Assembly: GCA_049487715.1 (NCBI GenBank) | Contig: CP150549.1 | Span: forward strand, 124,001 to 188,000 | Length of the DNA stretch: 64,000 bases | Direction of reading: 5' to 3' | Source of the DNA: Pycnococcus provasolii | Taxonomy: Eukaryota; Chlorophyta; Pseudoscourfieldiophyceae; Pseudoscourfieldiales | In this document: positions 9,476-19,730 of the stretch, in pieces | How the letters are laid out: each line of letters opens with the position of its first letter | How positions within the stretch are numbered: the first letter of the stretch is position 1 | Notes under the pieces: generated by a model | Told to the model about the DNA's origin: nothing | Seen by the model: the letters and a program-made list of their open reading frames with translations, nothing else | Databases searched by the model: none | Program-made: the position numbers and the translations under genes

Positions 9476-10260
9476 ATGGTCGGCTTCTTTGGCGTCACAG
9501 CGCTCGGGGCGGGAGACTCGACGGTTTTCGAACAGCTTGCGAAGCAAAGGGAGGTTAAGCAAATTGCACCGACGACACCAAGGGTCGCGACCTGGTACGT
9601 ACCCTGCCATGCCATGCCTTGCTCGCCACTAGTATATATAAGCCACTGTCTCACACGCACACACGCAAACAACAAAACAACAAAACAACAAAACAACAAA
9701 ACAGCTACAAGTCTGCTGAGGTGCTCAACAAAGACAAGGTAAAACACACGCGCCGGCCCACGGCACCCGACGACGAATACAGAGTGCCGCTCACGAGCTC
9801 GCAGGTGGTCGGCTGGCGCTGTCAGGACGCCAAGCCACTTCCCGCGGGAACGAGTTACCACCACAGGTCGACCGAACTCTCGAATTTCAACGACGCGAAT
9901 ACCAAACACGTTCATGGACGCAGCGTCGTGGCGGAGAGGAGTGTGTATGGAGAACAGCGAACAAACACGCAGCTCACGCCGACGCCGACGACGTATACTG
10001 TCGGTTCCAAGGACGACACCGTGTCTGACGTATCAAAGCTCGTGCGAGACACTGGAAATATGCAGCCAAACTGGCCTCGACGCGCGGAAATTCCAAATGG
10101 AACGCAAGTGCGCAGTGGCACGCGCTACGGAGAGACGTTCCTCGCCACGTGCAGCCGTGGCCCAGACCGCATGGCGCCTCTGACTACGACGCTCGGGAAT
10201 ACGGCGAGTTCTCTCACGGGTAAGCACGAAAGCTTAAGTCAGGGATACAAGCCAGTGTAA
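9476..10260 (+). CDS. CFAP144/FAM183-like ciliary protein
   Basis: 224 residues from two exons, 9476-9594 and 9705-10260. The intron is 110 nt (GTACGT...ACAG) and ends in a tandem run of AACAAA-type units. The middle holds EYRVPLTSSQVVGWR, followed by YHHRSTELSNFND. A Y-x-x-P-x-T-x-x-Q-x-x-GW signature with a downstream H-R-x-x-T-x-x-x-F pattern resembles CFAP144 (FAM183), a ciliary doublet-microtubule protein. The last ~110 residues have no clear match; they contain YGETFLATC. The splice restores frame exactly (119 + 556 nt). The stop itself overlaps a TGTAA signal. Family assignment is tentative; that this is a real spliced gene is likely. Confidence 0.55.
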
Positions 10261-10732
10261 CGGGTTCTATTTTATTTTATTTTATTTTTTATGTAGTCCT
10301 GGCAATAAGCTTACCAACATAATAGTCTAGGCTTATCAAGCTTCTTATTACCTCGAGTTGTAAAACACGTTTTCCAACTCGAATCAAGACGGTTAGACGG
10401 GTCGAGCTACCCGGTTACCAGGTCGAGCACGCGAGCCTGTACTGTACAGTAGTATCCCCCCAGTGGGGATACAGTAAAGGTCCTTACCGTACTTCTGCTA
10501 GGTAGTGCCCGTAGTGGACGGGCTATTATTGAGGCTCCTGTTCTCTTCCCCAGTAGGAAGTAAGGCCGCGGGAGGGAATGGGATGTGTTATGTGGGAGGG
10601 ATGTGTTGTTTGAACCTTCCCCCCCGGGGATCGCTCGACCCCTCACCTGCACCGGCCGTGACAGGACAGCGTCCCCCTGGCTTGCAAGCCCTCCTAAGGT
10701 ATGCGAACGCACACACCCCCTTTCCGGCCGGC
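10261..10732. other. Intergenic region
   Basis: T-rich TTTTA repeats lie just after the preceding stop (10266-10290). The rest is the 5' flank of the coiled-coil gene. No further feature seen. Confidence 0.4.
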
Positions 10733-12600
10733 ATGACCACCTCTCGCCTCGGAGGAGCAGGCAGCGCGAGGAGCCAGGCGTCGGGGGTGCCGTCGACGAC
10801 GCCCACGTCGCCCATGCTCAAACGCGCCGTCACCGTCAACTATGCGGGCAGCAAGCGCGAGCGTTTGGAGAACCAGCGCAAAATCGAGTCGCTGACAGTC
10901 GAGGCGGAGGATATGCGCTCGCTCGCTCGGCAGGCTAGGAGAGACGCGGATGACGCCAGGGAGCACGCAGAGACGCTTGAAACGGACAACGGCACGTGCA
11001 TTCGCATCAACCTTGCATATTCGTGTTTGTCTAGCAAAAGCAAGCCTTTCTAACCCAAAAAGCCAACAAACGAACCCAACTCCAAAACAACAAATCGATA
11101 GAGAGACAGCGCGACGCGTATGCGAGGCGCGAGGAAGGTCTGCAGAGTCGGATCGACGAGCAGAGCAAGGAGCTTGCGTATCTGCACTCGAACCGCTTCC
11201 CCTCCATGCCGGAGCTCGAGGAGCAGGAACACGCAATTGATCAGCTGCACTCGCAAGTGCTCCACGCCATTGACAACATACGGGGCACGTATGCGGACAA
11301 ACTCGCGGACGAGAGACGAAGCATGCTGCAGGCTTTCAAGGCGCGCATGAGCCGAAACGAGGAGAAAGCTGTGGACAACGCGGGCAACGAGGAATCTGAC
11401 AGGCAGCGCTGGATTGACCGCGCGTCGAGGTTACGTCAGGAGCTCGAGGCGGAGCGGCGGAAGCGCCTTGAGTTGGACAACCGCCTGAAGAAGAAGGAGG
11501 AGGAGGCGGAGCGGTACGCGAAGGAGTACCGTGCTCAGCAAGACGACAGGCACCTGCTCACGACGTCCATCGTGCATGCCAAGCGCGAGAATGCGAGGCT
11601 TACGGAGCAGCTCGAGGCTGCAACGCGGCGGGCGGAGGAGGCGGAGGAGGCGGCGCAGGCGGCGCAGGTGCAGACTCAGGCGGCGTTGGCGGCGGCTGCG
11701 CGTGCGGGCAACGCGGACGTGGAGGAGGCTTACGGCGAATTCAGCAGTCGCGCGGAGAGCCTCATCAACAAGCTGAAGAAAAGCCTCGAGAAGGCACGCG
11801 CGGAGGCGAGGCGTGCACGCACGCTGCAGCTCGAGGAGGTGGCGCGGCGCAACGAGCTTCAGAATCTGATCAAGCTCAGCATCGACGATGTGCGCGAGCA
11901 GGCGGATTCCGTGCGCCGCGACGCGGAGCGCTCGGAGCGTCATGCAGCTCGAAGAGCTCCCATTCACACGCCACTGTTTCGCCAGCGTGCATCCCCGCCA
12001 GATGCTGTCGCGGCACCCCCTCCTCCCGATGCTGCCTACAACCTCGGACTCAGGCCGCGCAGTGCGGTGGCACGTGCGAGGCCGGGTACTGGTCAGCCAC
12101 TCGCGGTGCAACGCCGTCCTTTTTCAGCCACGCAGGTTGTGGGAAGTGCCGCAAGCCGCGCATTCGCGCGTCCGAACATGGCGCCAACCTCGCGCGTCGT
12201 GCAAGATCGCGGCGCACGCCCTCTCTCCGCAACGGCGGCGGCGGCTGACGCGGTGGCGAGGGCACGTGCACGTCCTCTATCTGCGATTGCCTCCGCTGGT
12301 GTTGGTGCTGTTGGCGGCGGACAGCAGCAGCAGCAGCAGCATCCGTCGCCGCTTCAGCAGAAAGTGGATGCTGAGCGCGAAAAGGTGCTCGCAAGGCTGC
12401 TAAGCAGGGAGAAGTTGCTCACGCTGTTGTTTCGAAGAGCCTTTGAGGAAGGCGGCGGAGGGCAGAGGACGGAGGAGACGACTGAGGAAGACGAGCTCAC
12501 GGAGCTTGAGGCTAGGCAAGCTCGTGACGAGTACCTCGGTGACCTCATGGATATCGGAGTTGACTTTGACGAGGACGAGGACGAGGACGAGGAGTACTAA
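10733..12600 (+). CDS. Coiled-coil protein with RPxSA motifs, possibly ciliary
   Basis: About 585 residues from exon 1, 10733-10995, and exon 2, 11106-12600. The alternative donor at 11023 keeps the same phase. A CTAAC branch-like site lies near 11048. Residues about 40-400 are almost continuous heptad coiled coil rich in E, R, A and Q. The C-terminal third is disordered, with RPRSAVARARPG, RPFSATQ, RPLSATAAA and RPLSAIAS repeats, a Gln run encoded by CAG repeats, and an acidic DFDEDEDEDEE tail. RPxSA motifs of this kind are frequent in algal and trypanosomatid ciliary proteins, but I recognise no named family. The reading frame up to the stop is supported by long uninterrupted coiled coil. 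Confidence 0.65.
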
Positions 12601-13475
12601 GGGCGTTCGTCTTCGTCCGTCGTCGTCGTCGTCGTCCACGGCGTTTCCGTTCGTTTCATTTTTTCTTTATGTAACACTAAGTATTTTCTTGTAGCAAAGA
12701 ACTGGCTCTTCTTTTTGAGGCTGAGAGTCACGTTCGTCAGTCACATAAGGAGCGATGCGCAAAGACTGAGAGCGCTGGGGCAAAAAAAAGGAAAGTAACA
12801 ATGGGGTTTCCCTGTGGTAGGATCCCCCTTTCCTTTCCGAGTCAGCACGCAATCCGATCGGGGACGAAATCGAACAGAAATTCGCCGAAAAAGGTTGGAC
12901 TACCCTACTCTCCCAAGCAGCCAAGAGTTGCGAGTGGTTTCACATCAGACACTGAATGAAAGGCCAACAGGGACAGAAAAAGCCCCGAAAAACTAAAAGC
13001 CTCCTCCACGTCCAATGGAACGGGGGGAGAAAACGGTGGCCTCAAATTGGCAAATTGCTTTCCTTTCCAAAGAAACCAGCAGGGATCTCTCCCGTCAATT
13101 GTTTCTGTTTCTGAGGGGAAGGTCTGTCCGGCCCCTGAGGCTGCGTGGTGCCCGGAGGCGGAGAGAGAGAGAAGACAGTCAGAGAAATGACACCTGTGGT
13201 CCACCTTGTGGAATAGACAACGCGTGCACGAGTGGATAGACCTCCTGTCCTCCTTCCCCTGAGGCTCAGCTCTCTGCCTGGGCCTCCCGTCTTGGGTCAC
13301 CCTCCTGGTCCTCGTCCCCCCGCGGAGTGGTTGGACTGGTCCGCCATTGTTCCCCCTGTGTGCGTGTGTGCCATTTTGTGTGCGTGTCTCGTGTCGCCTA
13401 GCTTGCGTGTGGCTTAGCTTGCGTGTGGTTTTACTGGCTTTACTTGGTTTTACCTGTTTTTTTGTCCTTTGCCCT
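12601..13475. other. Intergenic region
   Basis: Contains the short 3' end of the coiled-coil gene (TGTAA at about 12669) and the 5' flank of the DUF3110 gene. Open frames across 12905-13522 and 13015-13417 lack family features. Confidence 0.4.
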
Positions 13476-14447
13476 ATGCCAATGTTCACCTTGCGCACAT
13501 CGACGGGCTCGCTCGCATCCACGTCTCGGCATCCCAGGTCTCAGCATTCGTCGTCGTCGTTCGTGATGATGGCGCACCCTACAACCACACACAGCAGTGG
13601 GCGACGACAGTACACGACAGTACAGAGAAGAAAATGCTCAACCTCCTCCCCTCCTCGACACGTGCTCGCACGCGCGACGTACTCGGGAGGGTCCGGAATC
13701 AACAAGTCGCAGTCGTCGCCACCGCCGCCATCCTTCAAACGCGCGGAGGATGTCCTCTACCGCGAGGAAAACCAAAGCCGCGTCGACCCAACCTCACCTG
13801 CCAACTGGTGGGAGAAGCTTCCCGCGGTATATGTGCTCCTATTCGGTGTCGAAAACCGCGCAAAAACAGGGGAGCCGGAGGGAATCTACTCCATCAAGGG
13901 GTGCTCGCACGCCGGAGAAGGCTCGCCGTTCGACGTCGTCGTCGCGTGGGAATGCGAGGAAGATGCCGAGCGCTTTGCCACGCTCCTCGAGGCGGAGCTG
14001 GGAGCTGGTGCAGTGGCAGCCTCGCCAACCACCGCGTCGTCCGCGCAGGACGACGTCGTTCCTGAAGATGTCGGCGCGGAAAGTCTGCACGCGCTTGGAC
14101 AACCAACCGTACGGGCTATAGCACCACGTGACCTCAGGCAGTTCTGCTGGCAGGCTGGACACCGCGTGTGCGTCGAGCCGGCGGGAAGTCTGCTACTGCC
14201 AGCTAGGGCAAACGTTCTGCAGAGCGACTGGGAACGTGAGCTCGCGCTGCGGCGAGGAAAGTGGTCCGTGCTGCCCGACGACGCGACGACGCACCACCAC
14301 GGCGAACGCGTCGACGTCAAAAGTGCCAGTTCTGGCGACAACATGGACGGCGTGCAGCATGACGTGGAAACGTCGCGAGCGAAACTCGAAAGGCTCTGGG
14401 CGCTTAACGAGGTGGAGGGAGAGGAGGAGGAGGAGGAGAAACCATGA
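13476..14447 (+). CDS. Plastid-targeted DUF3110 protein
   Basis: 323 residues. The first ~90 residues are rich in Ser, Thr, Arg and His and poor in acids, as in a chloroplast transit peptide. The conserved core runs from about residue 115 to 270: LPAVYVLLFGVE, EGIYSIKG, FDVVVAWECEEDAERFATLLEAEL, then RDLRQFCWQAGHRVCVEPAG, LLPARANVLQSDWE. This matches DUF3110, a small domain conserved in cyanobacteria and plastids, of unknown biochemical role. The tail is acidic (EVEGEEEEEEKP). ATG 13476 is the first methionine that begins the transit-peptide-like stretch; 13482 is equally possible. Confidence 0.8.
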   Translation: MPMFTLRTSTGSLASTSRHPRSQHSSSSFVMMAHPTTTHSSGRRQYTTVQRRKCSTSSPPRHVLARATYSGGSGINKSQSSPPPPSFKRAEDVLYREENQSRVDPTSPANWWEKLPAVYVLLFGVENRAKTGEPEGIYSIKGCSHAGEGSPFDVVVAWECEEDAERFATLLEAELGAGAVAASPTTASSAQDDVVPEDVGAESLHALGQPTVRAIAPRDLRQFCWQAGHRVCVEPAGSLLLPARANVLQSDWERELALRRGKWSVLPDDATTHHHGERVDVKSASSGDNMDGVQHDVETSRAKLERLWALNEVEGEEEEEEKP

Positions 14448-14649
14448 ATAGTGATGCGCTTTGCGTGATCCATGTTTGGTTCAACTTTTTGTGCGTGTGT
14501 GTGTTAGGGGGGTGTGTTGCACGTTTTCTTATTTTGCTTATGTGTTTACAAGGGGGATGTGGTGGGAGAAATGACAACTGCTGTTGTGTTCACAAGGTTG
14601 TAACTTGTTCTCAATAATAATAACAAAAATCTTTTACACACTTTACTAC

Positions 14650-16016
14650 TCACTGTAGTATAGATAGGATAGCATACATATGTAAAGGTACAAAGAGGTT
14701 GTCCAGTTGATCCGTACTCGCTTCCAACAACGCTGACACCATCACACACAGCACCACCTTGCATGCCATGACGAAATCGGGAGGTGGTGCGCACACGAAT
14801 AGCATGCACGATGTACCCACCAGAAAAGCAAACGTTCCCTCGACCGTCTTTGGATGATTCGCCGCAATTTTGATGGTGCCAAATCGGCGGCCAATGGCAC
14901 TCGCGAGCGTGTCGCCAACACCAAGAGAGGCGGCTCCGCTCACGAGAAGCCATGTCGAGGCTGGTGACAAGGGAATAGAAGAAGACGTCGTCAACCAAGT
15001 TGGTGCACAGATTCCAGCTAGTAGTGCAGCATGGCTCCACACGACCGCTCCAGCGTCGCGGTCGTCGGTAACGCGCGAGAATAACGACACGAGGGAGCTA
15101 GGAATGGCGTGCTGAAAGGATCTGCTGGCGACGTCCGCTGCGGCGAATGCGGACAGCATGCTCGCGGAGGCTGCGGCGACGTACGCTATCGTAGTGCTGT
15201 CGTTCCTTGCCGAGAGACTTAGTGGTGGGGCGAAGAGCCCTGCCGCGAGGACGTGGAACAACTTCCGGCTTCGCAGGAGAAAAGCGAGAGGCGCGACAGC
15301 AGCGATAGCGGCGAGCCAGAGTGCCGTGAGGGCAGCATGGCTTAACACGAGATGAGCGAGTGGTAGAGCGGCGTGGGAGAGCGTCAAGAACGCGGCGACG
15401 GCAACGGCGGCGGCGGCTGCGAGTGGTCGACCGCACCATGCGGGTGAAGCTAGTGGAAGCAGGGTGGGTAGGGCGCACGCGGTGGGAAGGGGACGGTTGC
15501 CGCGTCTGCGGCTTTGAGCACCAGCATGCCTGCCACCTGTCCGACGGCCATAGCCTCGCCCATCGTGAAGCTTCCCTTTGCATGTCCGCCTGCCCACCAC
15601 ACGACGTACACGGCGACCGTGATCGCGGCGGCGGCTCGTTGCGACCAGCACGTCGCGACTCCGACGACAGCAGCCCCAGCCGCGAGCACGTGCGTCGTTG
15701 ACGCGTCAGGCGCCTTGAAGATGGCGATCGCTTGTGCGATTCCCATGGCAACTGCAATTTCGAACGGAAGAGAATCCGACTCGCTCGCATAGAGCCAAGG
15801 TATTGCTAGAGCACCCAGGACTGCGCCTGACGGATCGCCCGAACGCCACGCGAGGCACCGCGCGCGTGCATGTGCCCCCTGTGCGGCGGCTAGAGCTGCA
15901 AGAGCGGCAGTGGTGGCGTAAGCGAGTCTGCTAGAGTGCGGCACAACTAGTAAGGATGTGAAAGCGCACACGCCTAACAGAAGGTGAGAACTCGCGTGCG
16001 TGATGGGCGCCGGCAT
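14650..16016 (-). CDS. DOLK: Dolichol kinase, apparent frameshift at 15489-15492
   Basis: CTP-dependent phosphorylation of dolichol in the ER membrane, final step of dolichyl-phosphate synthesis for N-glycosylation and GPI anchors. The C-terminal part is diagnostic: GVGDTLASAIGRRFGTIK followed by NHPKTVEGTFAFLVG, the CTP-binding signature of SEC59/DOLK. Many hydrophobic helices precede it. The protein is split between two frames: residues from ATG 16016 run to about 15490, then the downstream frame continues to 14650. A run of four C on the coding strand (G at 15489-15492) sits at the junction; one extra C would join the two frames into a smooth LKAADAATVPLPTACALPTLL stretch. A 29-nt GT-AG intron is a less likely alternative. 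TGTAA follows the stop. Confidence 0.82.
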
Positions 16017-16269
16017 GACGCACCCGAAAGACGGAAAGGGCAGTGGGAAATTCGGAGAGTTCCCCCTTCCCATCATCCTGCGACGGGCCTCATTGTGATT
16101 GATGGACCTGGGATGGAACCCCAACTAGAAACCTATTCCTCGTTAAAAAGGAAAAACCCAAGGTGCCCCCTCCTCAGTCCTCAGAACTCTCCCTACCCGG
16201 TACGATAGAACCTCTTCGCCTTCTTCCTTCCAGCTGGCCCGTCGTCATCCGTCACACCCGTCGTTTGTC

Positions 16270-17376
16270 ATGCGCTCCATGTGGCTGTGCCTTCTGCCTC
16301 TGCTTCTGTGCACTTCCTTCGAACCGTGTCGTGCTGATCCTCCTCCTCCTCCTCCTCCTCCTCCTTCTTCGCTGGGATGGCGCTCCTCTCCTCCTTCTGC
16401 TTCCAGTGGCTCCTCCTTGTGCACGCTCGCGCGTGTCGACGCATCCACACCTGAAGGCGTGCGGCGATTCTGGAACGCGCACGTCAAGGGGGAACGACCG
16501 GCGGTGCTTATCAACGCAAGATCTGGGCCCAAGTCTGAGAGGTACACAAGGTCATTCGACGAGTTCTTACGGCGAATCGAGCGCAACGCTATGCTCAAGG
16601 AGCACGGCCAAGCAGTTATCACGCTCTCGACAGCAAACTCGTACAGTCACGACAAGAGAAAAGTGACGCTCGAAGAGTACATCAAGCAGGCGCTCGACCA
16701 CGCGGCGGAAAAGCGCGACAACGGAACGCACACAGGTCGCGCGGAAGAGCTGCGTGGCAACGAGACGTATCTCTGGTTCGGCGACCACGACGACGCCAGC
16801 GACGGAAGACGTCTGCGTAAAATGATCGACACGTACGAACACTCCATGCCAGAGGCGATGCAGATTCCGGGAACAACCTTCAAGCGAGACGTCGCGCTGA
16901 GCTTTGGTATTGGCGGCGTCGGAACAGGTGTTCCGTGGCACACGCACGGCGCGGGATTCAGCGAGTGCTTCAGTGGGCGTAAGCGCTGGTGTACGTCTAC
17001 ACACCCCTTTGATAAATGAAGCAACAAACACCCAACTAACATAGCACACATTCCATGAACAACAACAAAAATAACAGTCTTCCAGCCACCGGATGATCCA
17101 CCCGTTTGGGATCCTGACGCCACCACCGCGCAGTGGCTCGCTACCGCCACTGCACAGAAGCACAGCCGCTGGATGGAGTGCGTTCTGCACCCAGGTGAGA
17201 TTGTGTACTTCCCATCCGAGTGGCATCATGCGACGTTGAATCTTGACGAGGTGATTCATATATCCGCATTTGTCAACGGCGGTTGGGCGGCGACAAGCGC
17301 CAAGGCGACGGCGGCTCGCGAGCGCGGGCTTCGAATCATGGCGACTCGACGTGCAGCCGCTGGCCAAGAGCTGTAA
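16270..17376 (+). CDS. JMJD8: JMJD8-like JmjC-domain protein, secretory pathway
   Basis: 339 residues from exons 16270-16990 and 17078-17376; intron of 87 nt (GTACGT...ACAG) with an ACTAAC branch site. The junction reads KRWFFQPPDDPP, restoring the family motif. Signal peptide (MRSMWLCLLPLLLCTSFEPCRA), then a polyproline run, then a cupin/JmjC fold at about 55-325. GVPWHTHGAGFSECFSGRKRW carries the H-x-H...E iron-site region; LHPGEIVYFPSEWHHATLNL carries the distal histidine. This matches JMJD8, an ER-lumenal JmjC protein. Its enzymatic activity in animals is unsettled, so only the fold and location are inferred. Confidence 0.85.
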
Positions 17377-17714
17377 CTTATAACAACCCTCATACATAGG
17401 TCAAGAAAATAGGTCGAGAAAAAAAAAGTCCCTGTGGGATCCCGCTCCGGCACATAACTTTTTAAGACGGCGCCATTTTTATGTTTCACTTCACTATTGG
17501 TCAACCCAAAACGTCATTATTTTTATAACGGAAAAAAAAATTGAAGGTTGCAAAATGATGCGCATGTCGTGCCCGTCATTTTCAGACAATTTGTTTCGAC
17601 TTGCGGTGGGTGGAAGGGTTTTAAAATGGACGATTTGGGTTTGTAAGGGTTGGTGTTGGTTGGTATGCTAAAGTAAAACATTGAGAGTCTATTCAATTTA
17701 CTGAATGAGATTTC
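17377..17714. other. Convergent intergenic region with a short repeat-like 3' motif
   Basis: AT-rich relative to its surroundings. TTTACTGAATGAGATTTCTCA at 17698-17718 abuts the IQANK1 stop and resembles the end of the dispersed repeat found at 19710-19730 and 30260-30280. No gene seen. Confidence 0.4.
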
Positions 17715-19403
17715 TCACCGATTTCTGATATTGATACGGAATGTCTTCAGGCCGCTCTCGACCATGGCAGTTTCTGGTTGACGCGTTGTCGTCAACACCA
17801 CAGACCTAAAGCTCTTAATGCGCGCATCCTGAAATTTGTTTGGATCGTACTCCTCGCCATCCTCCTTGCGCACGAGGCGCATGTAGTTGTCTGGCTTGGT
17901 GATTTCGCCATTCAGCACCTGCTTCACAAGATTTGGTTGAACCCCTTCAAGGGCATTGCAAATCTCGTCCCACAGGTCGACGCCCATCGTGTCAATGATG
18001 CAAGGCTTTCCGTATCGAATCGCGCCGAGAAGTGACCGACGCAGGCGATTCGGTTCAATGTCCTTACGGCTGCACGCGTTCACGTAATTGGTGTCCGCAT
18101 ATCGGAAAAAGACGCTCGCCTGCCCCGACGTGTCGATAACGAGTGCGCCGCTGCCTCCGAGCTTATTTCCAACATCACGAATGATGACGTCGTCAAGCTC
18201 CTGCAGCTCGATACGTTGGCCAACCTCCTCCTGCTCCTCCGATTCCTCCTCCCTTGCCGTGCGGTACGCGAGCTTCGCCTCCTGCATAGCCTCCCTTGCC
18301 GTCGCCAGTCGCTTCTTTGCCGCGTCGTTTGTCGCCTCGGCATCCTTCACGGCACCCAGCGCCGCCTCGCACAAGCTCTGCGGCTTGCGCTCTCCCACCA
18401 CCGTGTCGTACTCGTAAATACGCTTCTCAAGTTCCTCGTGGCTTTTGCGCATGTTCTTCTGCGCGCTGTCATACTCAACCTGCGCAGTCTCCACCGCCTG
18501 TGTCGCACTCTTCACAGCCTTCTGCGCCTCGAAGCGCTCCTGCGCCTCCGCCTCGTTCCTCGACTGCTCGATATCGCGCAAAATCGAGTCCGTGACGCTC
18601 GTATCCCAGCCTGTGATGACATCCTTGATGGCGGCGGTGCTTGCAATGTGTTCCGGTCTCTCGCCACCCGTGTTAGCGACGCGCGGGTCGCCACCACCGT
18701 CGAGGAGCGCCTGCAGAACGTTCTGCTTTCCCATGAAGCACGCGCGAAACAACGGCGTTCGGCCAAATTCGCCCTTGCTGTTAGGATCTGCTCCCAACGA
18801 CAGCAGCAGCTTGACTGTGCCCTCGGCACCCGCCGCAGCTGCCTCCGACAGAGGCGTGTTTCCGTTGGCATCCTCGACGTCGTAGCAGGGCTTTCCGCCG
18901 AACACCTTCTTCGTTGGCTTGGGCCCGAACAGCTCGGCCGCCTGGCCTATTAGCTTTTCAACCTCGTCAACCTCGTCGTCGAAAGCCGCCTCGAGCATAG
19001 CCTTCTTGATTCGTGACTCCTCCTTTCTCATCTTGCGTTCCGCCTCCGCCTCCTTGCGTCTCTTCTCCTCCTGCTTGCGCTGATACGCAACCTCCGCCAG
19101 ATAAGCCTGTGCTCGCAGCGACTCCATCTCCTCAGCCTGCTTTGCAGCCCGCTCCTTTTGCTTCTTGATGCGGCGCCGCGTGACGAAGCCACGGGCGAAG
19201 CGTTGAATTGTGGTTGCGGCTGCATGTTGCTCTGGAGTGTACGCGGGCGCCTTGGCCGCCGCCGCCTTCGACGAGCTCGCTCCTCCCTTGGTGGACGCCT
19301 TCTTCGTGCCCGCGGTCGAGGCCTTCTTCGCGCCCGTCGTCGACGAGGCTGTCTTCTTCGTCGTCGTCGTCGACGAGGCTGTCGCCGTCTTCTTCGGCGG
19401 CAT
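17715..19403 (-). CDS. IQANK1: IQ motif and ankyrin-repeat protein (IQANK1-like)
   Basis: 562 residues. N-terminus is a Lys/Ser/Thr/Ala low-complexity stretch (about 1-55), followed by an IQ motif ATTIQRFARGFVTRR (calmodulin binding), a charged helix, and ankyrin repeats at about 175-255 (DANGNTPLSEAAAAGAEGTVKLLLSLGADPN, then FGRTPLFRACFMG). A long coiled coil follows (about 275-390). The C-terminal ~170 residues resemble a P-loop-like or dynein-regulatory-type fold, with GGSGALVIDTSGQASVFFRY and GKPCIIDTMGVDLW. This order matches IQANK1, a conserved protein of mostly ciliated eukaryotes of unknown function. Expressed divergently from its upstream neighbour's 3' end. The 3' flank carries the ACTGAATGAG motif. 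Confidence 0.75.
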   Translation of the reverse strand: MPPKKTATASSTTTTKKTASSTTGAKKASTAGTKKASTKGGASSSKAAAAKAPAYTPEQHAAATTIQRFARGFVTRRRIKKQKERAAKQAEEMESLRAQAYLAEVAYQRKQEEKRRKEAEAERKMRKEESRIKKAMLEAAFDDEVDEVEKLIGQAAELFGPKPTKKVFGGKPCYDVEDANGNTPLSEAAAAGAEGTVKLLLSLGADPNSKGEFGRTPLFRACFMGKQNVLQALLDGGGDPRVANTGGERPEHIASTAAIKDVITGWDTSVTDSILRDIEQSRNEAEAQERFEAQKAVKSATQAVETAQVEYDSAQKNMRKSHEELEKRIYEYDTVVGERKPQSLCEAALGAVKDAEATNDAAKKRLATAREAMQEAKLAYRTAREEESEEQEEVGQRIELQELDDVIIRDVGNKLGGSGALVIDTSGQASVFFRYADTNYVNACSRKDIEPNRLRRSLLGAIRYGKPCIIDTMGVDLWDEICNALEGVQPNLVKQVLNGEITKPDNYMRLVRKEDGEEYDPNKFQDARIKSFRSVVLTTTRQPETAMVESGLKTFRINIRNR

Positions 19404-19649
19404 GTTTTGTGCAAGTTTGGGAGAGCTTGCAAGGGGGGGGAGGACAGTACAGTAAGGTAAAGTGAATAAACACCAAACCTTCCCCCGTTATGAGTGCACG
19501 CTGGGTAGATGGTCCAGACGGCCCACTGTTTTGTCCCGAGCGGGATTCCCCAGGCCTGCCAGGGCACTGTACAACTCCGATGGGGCGGCTGACGAGTTCG
19601 GGGCTCCGACTGATGGGCCAGCATCTGTCACAAACAACCGCTACTAGAA

Positions 19650-19730
19650 TGGTGAAAGTGAACGATGTGAATGGACGACCGTTGGACAAACTAAAGTGCA
19701 ACTTCATTACTGAATGAGGGATCTCAGCAA
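19650..19730 (+). repeat. Dispersed 3'-flank repeat, copy C (partial)
   Basis: About 80 nt matching the right part of copy A at 30107-30280 at roughly 85-90% by eye (TGGTGAAAGTGAA..., GGACAAAC/TAAAG..., TTACTGAATGAGGGATCTCAG). Its end touches the 3' end of the minus-strand gene at 19731. Confidence 0.8.
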
